Assembly: GCA_005880315.1 (NCBI GenBank)
Contig: VBHB01000100.1
Location: 1 to 32,407 of the forward strand
Source of the DNA: Chloroflexota bacterium
GTDB lineage: Bacteria; Chloroflexota; Dormibacteria; Dormibacterales; Dormibacteraceae
DNA length: 32,407 nucleotides
Direction of reading: 5' to 3'
Below, one piece after another: positions 1-6,550 of the stretch (positions are counted from its first letter, which is position 1; each line of letters opens with the position of its first letter). The notes beneath the pieces are model-generated. The model saw only the letters and a program-made list of their open reading frames with translations. It made no database searches and was not told where the DNA came from. The translations under genes were made by a program, and so were the position numbers.

Positions 1-277
1 CGCCCATGTTCGCGGCCAGGCGTTGAGCGACCGAAGGAAGGCTGTGAGCTTTGAGCGTCACGAACACGGCGCCGGCGTCGCGCATCACCTCGAAGTCGTC
101 CGTCGCCTCGACGGGAACGGTCCAATCGCCCTCGGCATCGATGACACGGAGGCCTGACTCTTTCATGGCCTGCAGGTGCGGGCCGCGGGCGATGAGCACG
201 ACATCGGCGCCGGCGCGCGCGAGGCGGGCGCCCAGGAATCCGCCGATCGCGCCCGCACCGAGCACGGCAATCCTCAT
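1..277 (-). CDS. Ketopantoate reductase-like protein, N-terminal part (truncated by window edge)
   Basis: The protein starts at ATG 277 and runs off the left edge, so about 92 residues are visible. It opens with a Rossmann dinucleotide-binding motif (MRIAVLGAGAIGGFLGARLA), followed by the second strand ending in LIARG and a later VTLKAHSL segment. This is the usual N-terminus of the 2-dehydropantoate 2-reductase (PanE/ApbA) family, cytoplasmic NADPH-dependent enzymes that reduce ketopantoate for pantothenate and CoA synthesis. Its ATG overlaps the TGA of the upstream CoA ligase gene in an ATGA junction (277-274), so the two are probably translated together. Many family members outside pantothenate synthesis act on other 2-keto acids, and the C-terminal domain that fixes substrate is missing here, so the exact substrate is open. 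Confidence 0.85.
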   Translation of the reverse strand, partial: MRIAVLGAGAIGGFLGARLARAGADVVLIARGPHLQAMKESGLRVIDAEGDWTVPVEATDDFEVMRDAGAVFVTLKAHSLPSVAQRLAANMG

Positions 278-1776
278 TCGTGCGTGAACTGGTCGGCGAC
301 GAACCGGCGCTGGACCTTGCCGGTGGGCGTGCGCGGGATCGAATCGACGATGAAAAGCCGCTTCGGCACTTTGAAGTCGGCGAGCCGCTGGCGAGAGTAA
401 GCCAGCAATTCCTTCTCGGTGGCGGGGGCCCTCAGCACCACAGCTGCGGCCACCTCCTCGCCCCAGGTCGGGTGAGGCACACCGAAGGCCACCGCTTCTT
501 TGACGGCCGGATGGGCCTCCAGCACCTCGTCGATCTCGCGCGGAGCGATCTTCTCGCCGCCGCGATTGATGAGCTCCTTGATGCGGCCGACCAGGCGCAG
601 GTACCCGGCCCCATCGAGAGTGCCCACGTCACCGGTTCGAAACCATCCATCCACGAACGCGCCGGCGTTGGCCTGCGGGTTGTCCTCGTAGCCGTGCATC
701 ACGTTGGGTCCACGAATGACGACCTCACCCGACGCTCCGGTCGGTAAGGGTGCGCCGGCCTCGTCGAAGATGGCGATGTCCACGCCAGTGCCGCAGCCGA
801 CGGACCCCGCGACTCGAGGTTCGGGCGGCAGCGGGTTGGACGCCATCTGGTGGCTCGCCTCGGTCATGCCGTATGCCTCCAGGACCGGGACCCCGAAGCG
901 CTGCTCCATGAGCCCCATTTGGGCGGGAGACAATGCGGCGCTGCACGAGCGCACGAATCGCAGGCGCTCGGTGCCGGCGGGACGATCCTCCTGGAGTCGC
1001 GCGAGCACCAGCTGGTGCGGCGTCGGTGAAGCGGTGAACCAGGTGGGATGGTGAGCTTGCATCAGAGGCCAGAAGCCAAGCGGCGTGAAGCGATCGGGCA
1101 CGACAACGGTGCCGCCGGACGCGAACGTCGCCAGCGCGGACGCAAGCAGGCCGTGCACATGGAACAACGGCATCACGCAGAGCGAGACGTCCTCGGGTCC
1201 GAGCTCGTACGTGGCGACGATATTGGCCACCGAGGCGGTGAGATTGTCGTGGCGGAGCGGCACCCGCTTAGGACGGCTTGTCGTGCCGCTCGTGTGCAGC
1301 ACGAGACCAACGTCGCCATCCGACGAACCCTCGAGCGAGTCCACCGCCCGGCCATGCCCGGCTCCGCTCATGATCAGCCGGCCGTCGGCATCGAGGCTCG
1401 CTTCGATCACAGTGGCACCGCTCGGGACGGCACGGCGCGCTGCCTCGCCCCCGCTGGGAGGGACGACAAGGAAGCGGGCCCCCACGTCCTCGAGATAGAA
1501 GCGGAACTCGTCCTCTTTATATGCGGGGTTCAGCGGGCAAGCTGTGGCGACCATCGACGCGGCAAGGAACAGCACGATGGCCTCGGGGCCGTTGGGAAAT
1601 ACCAGCGCCACTCGCTCGCCTCTGCCGATCCCTTGGGATGCGAGAGCGTTGGCAGCCTCGTCAGCCAGCTCGCGCAGCCTTGAGTAGCTGAGCGAGACAC
1701 GACCGGGCACGACGAGTGCCGGGTGATCGCGGGCGCCCTGGTCGAGGACTGCCGCGATGTTCGAACGCGCCACCAC
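274..1776 (-). CDS. Acyl-CoA synthetase of the oxalate-CoA ligase (AAE3/Pcs60) type
   Basis: A 500-residue adenylate-forming enzyme that activates a carboxylic acid with ATP and joins it to CoA. The AMP-binding motif LHTSGTTSRPKRVPL (near residue 165), the YGMTEASHQMASNPLPPEP block, FRTGDVG, the hinge LVGRIKELINRGGEKI and the C-terminal lysine motif PRTPTGKVQRR are all present. As remembered from the family, the SGTTSRPK form, the MTEASH..SNPLP block and RIKELINRGGEKI..EID are typical of plant AAE3 and yeast Pcs60 oxalyl-CoA synthetases, so oxalate is the best guess. The usual Gly after Lys in the first motif is Arg here. The start is GTG 1776 with a second GTG directly after; no strong ribosome binding site is visible. 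No oxalyl-CoA decarboxylase or formyl-CoA transferase lies in the window, so another short or medium acid remains possible. Confidence 0.85.
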   Translation of the reverse strand: MVARSNIAAVLDQGARDHPALVVPGRVSLSYSRLRELADEAANALASQGIGRGERVALVFPNGPEAIVLFLAASMVATACPLNPAYKEDEFRFYLEDVGARFLVVPPSGGEAARRAVPSGATVIEASLDADGRLIMSGAGHGRAVDSLEGSSDGDVGLVLHTSGTTSRPKRVPLRHDNLTASVANIVATYELGPEDVSLCVMPLFHVHGLLASALATFASGGTVVVPDRFTPLGFWPLMQAHHPTWFTASPTPHQLVLARLQEDRPAGTERLRFVRSCSAALSPAQMGLMEQRFGVPVLEAYGMTEASHQMASNPLPPEPRVAGSVGCGTGVDIAIFDEAGAPLPTGASGEVVIRGPNVMHGYEDNPQANAGAFVDGWFRTGDVGTLDGAGYLRLVGRIKELINRGGEKIAPREIDEVLEAHPAVKEAVAFGVPHPTWGEEVAAAVVLRAPATEKELLAYSRQRLADFKVPKRLFIVDSIPRTPTGKVQRRFVADQFTHE

Positions 1777-1806
1777 TTTTCAGTCTCGCACAGCGAAACT
1801 GTTGCG

Positions 1807-3249
1807 GTGCCGCTGGCGTCGAGCATCGCGAAGCTCAATCTCGAAGACGATGCCCTGACCCCCGGAGCGCAGCGGAGCTGGTGGCTGCGAGAGGCACTGC
1901 ATACGGAGCCCGGCGCCGAATGCCCGCCGCTGCAAAAGAACCTCAACGCAGACGTGCTCATCATCGGCGGCGGCTTCACCGGCCTGTGGACGGCGCACTA
2001 CCTTAGCTCGGCCAATCCAAACCTCGGCATCGTCGTTCTGGAGCAGGACATCTGCGGCGGAGGTCCCAGCGGACGCAACGGCGGCTTCGCGAGCGGGTGG
2101 TGGGACGAGCTCGACAGCCTCGTCGCGCTATACGGGCCTGAAGGCGCGGTGCGAGCGTGCCGCGCAATCTCGCAGAGCATCTCGTCCATTGGTGAGTTCT
2201 GCAGCTCCAACGGAATCGACGCGTGGTACCGGAAGGCAGGCTACCTGTACGCCGCCACGGCGCCCCAGCACCTCCAGGTTTGCGCTGGCATGGTCGACAC
2301 AGCACGCGAGGTCGGGGCGCCCGAGGAGATGTCTCCCCTCAGCGCCGGCGACGTTCGCGCGCGGTGCGACTCACCGGCCTTTCGGGGCGGCGCCTTCATG
2401 CGCGACGGGGCTTCAGTGCATCCTGCACGCCTGGCGCGCGGCCTGCGCCGCGTCCTGCTCGAGCGTGGCGTGACGATTCACGAAGGCACTCGCGTTGAGC
2501 GACTGGGATACGGTCCGCCGGCCACAGCCGTCACCGCGACCGGGGAGGTGCGCGCCGGCCAAGCGGTAATCGCCGTCAACGCCTGGGCGACCGGCTGGCC
2601 GGCGCTCTCGCGGCGCCTGGTCGCCTGGAGTAGCTACATCGTTCTCACGGCACCCGCACCCGAACTCCTCGACGCGATCCACTGGACCGGCGGTGAGCTC
2701 GTGAGCGACCTTCGCACGTCGGTGCGCTATTTCCGGACCACGCGTGACGGACGCATCGCGTTCGGCGGTGGTGGCGGCCGAGCCGGCACCTCGATCGGCG
2801 AATCGTTCACGCGCGACATGCGCGCGGTGGTCGAGGCGGCCGAAGGGTTCCGGCTCCTCTTCCCCACCTTCGCCGACATTCCCATCGTCGATGCCTGGGG
2901 AGGGCCGATCGACGTGTCGCCCACACACCTGCCCGCTGTCGGAAGCCTCCGGCCGAACGTTCACTACGCACTGGGCTACACGGGCAACGGGGTGGCACCG
3001 TCGAACCTCGCAGGCCGCGTCCTCGCTGATCTGGTCACCGGGACTGACAGCGACGAGGTGAGGCTGCCCATGGTCAACTCGCCGTCCCGAACGTTTCCGC
3101 CACAGCCGCTGCGGACCCTCGGTGCCGCAGTCGTGCGTCGGGCGATCATCGCCAAGGACACGGCCGAGGAGCAGGGGCGCCGGCCGAACGCGCTCGCGAA
3201 CGCCATCGCCCGCATGCCGCGCAGGCTCGGTTACATGTTGGGTCCCTGA
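1807..3249 (+). CDS. FAD-dependent amine oxidoreductase (DAO / PuuB-OrdL type)
   Basis: A flavoprotein of about 480 residues. An N-terminal extension (GAQRSWWLREAL) precedes the FAD Rossmann motif VLIIGGGFTGLWTAHYL and a GPSGRNGGFASGWWDE segment. The C-terminal flavin-contact region reads AWGGPIDVSPTHLPAVGSL with GYTGNGVAPSNLAGRVLADL. This order is that of the DAO superfamily proteins related to gamma-glutamylputrescine oxidase, which oxidise secondary or primary amines with FAD, usually in the cytoplasm. The substrate cannot be read from sequence. Start is uncertain: GTG 1807 leaves 30 bp to the divergent CoA ligase gene, while GTG 1723 would overlap that gene by 54 bp; I prefer 1807. The next gene follows after 23 bp on the same strand. 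Confidence 0.87.
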   Translation: MPLASSIAKLNLEDDALTPGAQRSWWLREALHTEPGAECPPLQKNLNADVLIIGGGFTGLWTAHYLSSANPNLGIVVLEQDICGGGPSGRNGGFASGWWDELDSLVALYGPEGAVRACRAISQSISSIGEFCSSNGIDAWYRKAGYLYAATAPQHLQVCAGMVDTAREVGAPEEMSPLSAGDVRARCDSPAFRGGAFMRDGASVHPARLARGLRRVLLERGVTIHEGTRVERLGYGPPATAVTATGEVRAGQAVIAVNAWATGWPALSRRLVAWSSYIVLTAPAPELLDAIHWTGGELVSDLRTSVRYFRTTRDGRIAFGGGGGRAGTSIGESFTRDMRAVVEAAEGFRLLFPTFADIPIVDAWGGPIDVSPTHLPAVGSLRPNVHYALGYTGNGVAPSNLAGRVLADLVTGTDSDEVRLPMVNSPSRTFPPQPLRTLGAAVVRRAIIAKDTAEEQGRRPNALANAIARMPRRLGYMLGP

Positions 3250-3272
3250 CGAGCCGGAATTGGCGCGGCGCC

Positions 3273-3710
3273 ATGGGTGTTCAACAAGCTGTGAGCTCAT
3301 TCCACGACTTCAACCGCAACCTGATCGACGACCTCAGGGCGCATGGGGGGAAGGCGACCTCAGGGCCGTTTCTCGGCCGTGACGTGTTGATCCTCACCAC
3401 GAAAGGGGCGAAATCCGGAGAGAAGCGCGAGAACCCGCTCGTGTACACGCGCAGAGGCGACCATTACGTCATCGTCGCGTCCAAGGGCGGGGCTCCGACG
3501 CACCCGTCCTGGTACCACAACCTCCTCAAGCACCCCGAGGTGACCATCGAGGTGCTGGGCGAGAAGTTCAAGGCCCGGGCCACGCTCGCCGACGACGAGG
3601 AGTACGAGACGCTGTACAAGCGCCACGCCGACATCAATCCGGGATTTCACGACTATCGCAAGAAGACGACACGGAAGATTCCCGTGATCCTGCTCGACCG
3701 CGCGAAGTAG
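3273..3710 (+). CDS. Deazaflavin (F420)-dependent nitroreductase-family protein
   Basis: A 145-residue protein with the pattern of the Ddn family (F420H2-dependent quinone/nitro reductases of mycobacteria and relatives): LTTKGAKSGEKRENPLVY, then DHYVIVASKGGAPTHPSWYHNLLKHPEVTIEV, and a C-terminal tail RKIPVILL. The split-barrel fold binds cofactor F420 in the glycine/lysine-rich first motif. Length is normal for the family. The start ATG 3273 lies 23 bp after the FAD oxidoreductase stop, suggesting co-transcription. Its presence implies F420 synthesis elsewhere in this genome, which fits Actinomycetota, Chloroflexota and related phyla. The natural substrate is unknown; redox recycling of quinones is the usual proposal. 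It converges with the minus-strand regulator gene with only 8 bp between stops. Confidence 0.9.
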   Translation: MGVQQAVSSFHDFNRNLIDDLRAHGGKATSGPFLGRDVLILTTKGAKSGEKRENPLVYTRRGDHYVIVASKGGAPTHPSWYHNLLKHPEVTIEVLGEKFKARATLADDEEYETLYKRHADINPGFHDYRKKTTRKIPVILLDRAK

Positions 3711-3718
3711 CTAGCCGA

Positions 3719-4360
3719 CTACTCGACCAGGCCGAGCTCTCGCGCCTTGGCGGTCGCCTCGATCTTGGAGTGCACGTCGAGCTTGCGGCCAAGGCTACGT
3801 ATGTGCGTGCGAACGGTGGTGTAGCTGATTCCCAGCTGGCTTGCGATGTCACGGCTGGCGACCCCGGCAGCGACGAGGCGGAGGACGTCGCGCTCCCGCG
3901 CGGTCAGGCTGTGGAGCTGGCCGGCCATCGTGCGGCGCTTGTCCAGGAGGCTCGCGATCGTGCGGGGAGTGAACAGTATCGCGCCGCCTGCGACAGCCCG
4001 AATCCCATCCACGACCTCGGCCGCGGCGCGCGACTTGTGAATGAATGCACTGGCGCCGACCTCGACGGCGGCGATTTGCGCGTTATCGCTGTCGTCGCGC
4101 GACAGAAAAACGAGCTTGACGTCGGGATGCAGATCACGTATCCGGGCGCCCGCCTCGGCTCCGTTGCCGTCGGGCAGCCTGAAGTCCAGAAGCAGGACAT
4201 CGGGCACCTCGCGCTCCGCCAGCACCATGGATTCCGCGACCGAGCCCGCCCTGCCGATCACGACCATGTCGGGCTGGTCGTTGAGAAGCGCGGCCAGGCC
4301 TTCGTTGACGATCTGGTGGTCCTCCACGATCATGATCCGGATGGCTATCGGGCCGTCCAC
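3719..4360 (-). CDS. NarL/FixJ-type response regulator with LuxR DNA-binding domain
   Basis: A 213-residue two-domain regulator. The receiver spans about residues 8-125, with acidic pocket E13/D14, phospho-acceptor D59 in DVLLLDFRLPDG, and the conserved lysine in AFIHKS. The LuxR helix-turn-helix follows at about 150-210 (LTARERDVLRLVAAG ... GISYTTVRTHIRSLGRKLDVHSK). It starts at GTG 4360 immediately after the TAG of the anti-sigma/ATPase gene (TAGGTG), so translation is coupled. No ordinary histidine kinase lies beside it; the partner is therefore either the RsbA-like ATPase upstream or a distant kinase. It is a close paralogue of the regulator at 23871-24488, sharing AFIHKSRAA and nearly the same recognition helix, so both may bind similar DNA sites. 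Confidence 0.93.
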   Translation of the reverse strand: MDGPIAIRIMIVEDHQIVNEGLAALLNDQPDMVVIGRAGSVAESMVLAEREVPDVLLLDFRLPDGNGAEAGARIRDLHPDVKLVFLSRDDSDNAQIAAVEVGASAFIHKSRAAAEVVDGIRAVAGGAILFTPRTIASLLDKRRTMAGQLHSLTARERDVLRLVAAGVASRDIASQLGISYTTVRTHIRSLGRKLDVHSKIEATAKARELGLVE

Positions 4361-5260
4361 CTAGAGCCTCTTGTGCAGGCGCACAACCGTCCCCTGCGGC
4401 AGCGTTCGAATCTGGACCAGGTCGCACATGTGGTTGGCGAGCCACAGGCCTCGTCCGCCGGCCGATCTGGCGGACGGTCGTCTGCGGCCGATCATCGGGT
4501 CGTCGACACGGCCGTGGTCGCTGAACTCGCAAATCACCGACCGGTGATCTCGCCACAATCTGAGCTCGCCACCGCCTCCACCGTGCTGGACGCTGTTGCA
4601 CGCAACCTCGTGAGCAGCGGCGATGAGCTCATCTTTGCGTTCTGCCTTGAGGCCGGCCTGGGCCGCAAAAGCCGCCACCGTGGCGCGCACGGTGGCGAGG
4701 TCAGCCGGCCCGAACGCGAGACTTCGACACCCCAGTGGTGCCGCCGGCAGTGGCACAGAAAAAGGTTCCGCTGACCCGCCGAGGCCACGAAAGGCGCCAC
4801 TCTCTCGCCTGTGGTCGCCTTCCGTGACCAACGGGTGGCTGCGGTGCGCCTCTGCGACGACGCCGGCTTCGAGCGCCGAGGCGTCGTACGGGCACAGCAG
4901 CCAGATGGGAGTCGCCGGGTCGATCGCAAGATTCAGGAGTGACTCGTGCCATTGGCACTCGGCCAGCTCTGCGGGGCTTCGCTCCGGCCAGATCGGTTCG
5001 CCGATTCCGCGGACCGGACGTCCATCCTTGCTCCCGCGATCGATGAACTCCTGCCAAAGCGGGATGATCCGCGCTGGATTCGAGCCGGCCTGCGCCATGT
5101 CGGCGAATTGCACCTGTCCCGCATCGCCTCTGAGCTCAGCTCGCAGCGCGTCGATCCGCGATACCGCGGTGAGAACTAGGACGGGCTCGCCCGCGTCGAG
5201 CCCGTCCCTGATGAACGGCACGGCGTGGTGAAGAAAGTTGGCCGTGCCTCGATACAGCAA
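4361..5260 (-). CDS. RsbA-like anti-sigma regulatory protein: MEDS domain + HATPase
   Basis: The N-terminal half is a MEDS sensor domain (LLYRGTANFLHHAVPFI, then GNPARIIPLWQEF-like and RGIGEPIWPERSPAEL, CPYDASAL). The C-terminal half, about residues 185-295, is an RsbW-type serine kinase/ATPase with an N-box (HEVACNSVQHG), DHG and GGRGLWLANHMCDLV motifs. This pair of domains is that of the actinobacterial RsbA anti-sigma family, which binds or phosphorylates STAS proteins and sigma factors. The listed start is TTG 5260, the only ordinary start codon. However, in-frame codons upstream of it encode GFQHEA, which is the normal family N-terminus, and the frame stays open back to a TAG at 5305-5303. 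CTG 5293, preceded by AGGACAAGG, may be the true start. It lies between the STAS gene and the response regulator, all co-directional and almost without gaps. Confidence 0.88.
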   Translation of the reverse strand: MLYRGTANFLHHAVPFIRDGLDAGEPVLVLTAVSRIDALRAELRGDAGQVQFADMAQAGSNPARIIPLWQEFIDRGSKDGRPVRGIGEPIWPERSPAELAECQWHESLLNLAIDPATPIWLLCPYDASALEAGVVAEAHRSHPLVTEGDHRRESGAFRGLGGSAEPFSVPLPAAPLGCRSLAFGPADLATVRATVAAFAAQAGLKAERKDELIAAAHEVACNSVQHGGGGGELRLWRDHRSVICEFSDHGRVDDPMIGRRRPSARSAGGRGLWLANHMCDLVQIRTLPQGTVVRLHKRL

Positions 5261-5306
5261 TGCCTCATGCTGAAAACCGGTGTGCGCTTGCAGTGCCTTG
5301 TCCTAT

Positions 5307-5702
5307 CTACCCGGCGCTGCAGCTGCAGATCTCGAGGCCGGGAAGATCTGCCCACCCGACCACTGTGATCACGCGCTGCAGCAGGGATGGAAGCCCATGG
5401 AGAACGATGCGGTTGCGTGCGTCCGCACACTCCGCGGCCAGCACGAACGCCCTGATGCCGCTGACGTCTGAAAACTCGACGCGGCTGAGCTCGAGGTGCA
5501 AGGGCAAACCCTGGTCCAGTTGTGAGATCAGCGCCGAGGCGACCTGGTCCGCGTTCATCACATCGATCGTCCCCGCAAAGCTCAAGCCGTTCGTCGGCAC
5601 TGTGTGCCGGATCACGAGCTGCCTGTCGGTATACATCGGCTCCCCCTCGAGCCAGCCGGCCATCGGCTGCTCACCGGAGGCGGCGCCTTTCAGCAAGCTC
5701 AT
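5307..5702 (-). CDS. STAS-domain anti-sigma factor antagonist
   Basis: A 131-residue protein whose C-terminal 90 residues form a STAS domain: a strand-helix start (LSFAGTIDVMNADQVASAL), then LHLELSRVEFSDVSGIRAFVLAA, in which the serine of DVSG is the usual phosphorylation site in SpoIIAA/RsbV proteins. Such proteins are the phospho-switch partners of RsbW-type kinases, here presumably the ATPase encoded just downstream. The start ATG 5702 is chosen because it has a strong ribosome binding site (GGGAGAAAGGG) ending about 2-9 bases upstream; an open frame continues to 5768 but lacks such support. It is the first gene of the STAS, MEDS-ATPase, LuxR regulator set. No PP2C phosphatase gene, the usual reactivating enzyme, is in the window. 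Confidence 0.86.
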   Translation of the reverse strand: MSLLKGAASGEQPMAGWLEGEPMYTDRQLVIRHTVPTNGLSFAGTIDVMNADQVASALISQLDQGLPLHLELSRVEFSDVSGIRAFVLAAECADARNRIVLHGLPSLLQRVITVVGWADLPGLEICSCSAG

Positions 5703-5872
5703 CGTCCCTTTCTCCCATTGGGTGACCCCGGATTTCCCCCGCCAAGCGAACCCGAAGATCTTCTGCACTACCGATGCAATAGCTTCTCAGTCCGCCTTCG
5801 GAAGTCAGTATTGCATAACATGCGCATAAGAAACAGTATTATTTATGGCGAGGCCGGCGATAGGCTTCGACG
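5703..5872. promoter_or_regulatory. Divergent control region between STAS and MerR-receiver genes
   Basis: A 170-bp gap between two divergent operons, with a locally AT-rich core at about 5805-5850 in otherwise GC-rich DNA. It holds a perfect 8-bp inverted repeat, ATGCAATA (5774-5781) and TATTGCAT (5809-5816), arms 35 bp apart centre to centre, a palindrome ATGCGCAT (5820-5827), and a GCATAA direct repeat 11 bp apart (5813, 5824). TATTAT at 5837-5842 or TAGGCT at 5861-5866 could be the -10 element for the MerR gene. Binding by the MerR-type protein is an inference. Confidence 0.5.
5774..5816. repeat. 8-bp inverted repeat, possible operator
   Basis: ATGCAATA at 5774-5781 is the exact reverse complement of TATTGCAT at 5809-5816, with 27 bp between the arms. 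It sits in the divergent region upstream of a MerR-type gene, the usual place for an autoregulatory site. Confidence 0.45.
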
Positions 5873-6550
5873 ATGACTCAACAGGACCACGAGGCTCTCT
5901 ACAGCATCGGGGCGGTCGCCAAGATGATCGATGTGCCCACGCCCACGCTGCGGGCATGGGAGGACCGCTATGGCGTGGTCAAGCCCGAGCGAAGTCACGG
6001 GTCACAGCGCCTCTACTCCCGCCGCCAGGTCGAGCACCTCCGGTTCATCAAGGCCCAGATCGACGGCGGCGCCAGCGCGGCCGACGCCCATCGTCTGCTG
6101 TCGCAGGCGCTGCAAACCGGCCGCGTACCCGTGGTTGCGAGCCCGCGAACAGGTCGACCCGGCCCCCTGATCATGATTGCCGAGCGAGACAGGTACGCAG
6201 CCGATGTGGCCGACTACTTCCTGCGCACAGAGGGTTACGACGTGTGCATGGCCCTTGACGCACGACAGGCGAAGCTCCTTTTCGACGAACGATCGCCCGA
6301 CCTGGTCGTGATCGATCTTCTGATCTCGGGCGGCGCGGGCTTTCGGTTGTGCGGGGAATTCGCCGCCAAACCCGGCACCGTGGTGCTGGCCGTCGCCTCG
6401 ATCGACGGCGCTCATGAGGCACTGCTGGCCGGCGCGTCGGCTTTTCTGCACAAACCGCTGGAATCGCTGACCCTCGTGTCGACGGTTCGCGACCTACTCG
6501 GCACCAGCGCGCTTGCCCGCGAAACCCAGAGGGCAAATGTGACCGGATGA
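5873..6550 (+). CDS. MerR-type DNA-binding domain fused to a CheY-like receiver
   Basis: A 225-residue protein. Residues about 9-80 form a MerR winged helix (YSIGAVAKMIDVPTPTLRAWEDRYG, then GSQRLYSRRQVEHLRFIK), close to the CarA/CarH/LitR branch. Residues about 98-215 form a receiver domain: D148 in DLVVIDLLISGGAGF, serine in VLAVAS and lysine in AFLHKPL are in the expected places. CarH-type proteins normally carry a cobalamin-binding domain here, so a receiver is an uncommon replacement. Start ATG 5873 has no good ribosome binding site, but TAGGCT lies 6 bases upstream, so the mRNA may be leaderless. The stop overlaps the start of the KaiC gene (ATGA, 6547-6550), tying the two functionally. 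It probably regulates the divergent region in response to phosphorylation. Confidence 0.88.
   Translation: MTQQDHEALYSIGAVAKMIDVPTPTLRAWEDRYGVVKPERSHGSQRLYSRRQVEHLRFIKAQIDGGASAADAHRLLSQALQTGRVPVVASPRTGRPGPLIMIAERDRYAADVADYFLRTEGYDVCMALDARQAKLLFDERSPDLVVIDLLISGGAGFRLCGEFAAKPGTVVLAVASIDGAHEALLAGASAFLHKPLESLTLVSTVRDLLGTSALARETQRANVTG

Noticed and set aside
2413-3300. Minus-strand open frame opposite the FAD oxidoreductase
   Set aside because: No recognisable domain; the plus-strand flavoprotein accounts for the region fully.
3770-4774. Long plus-strand open frame across the response regulator and ATPase genes
   Set aside because: Both minus-strand genes have clear domains throughout; the plus frame has none.
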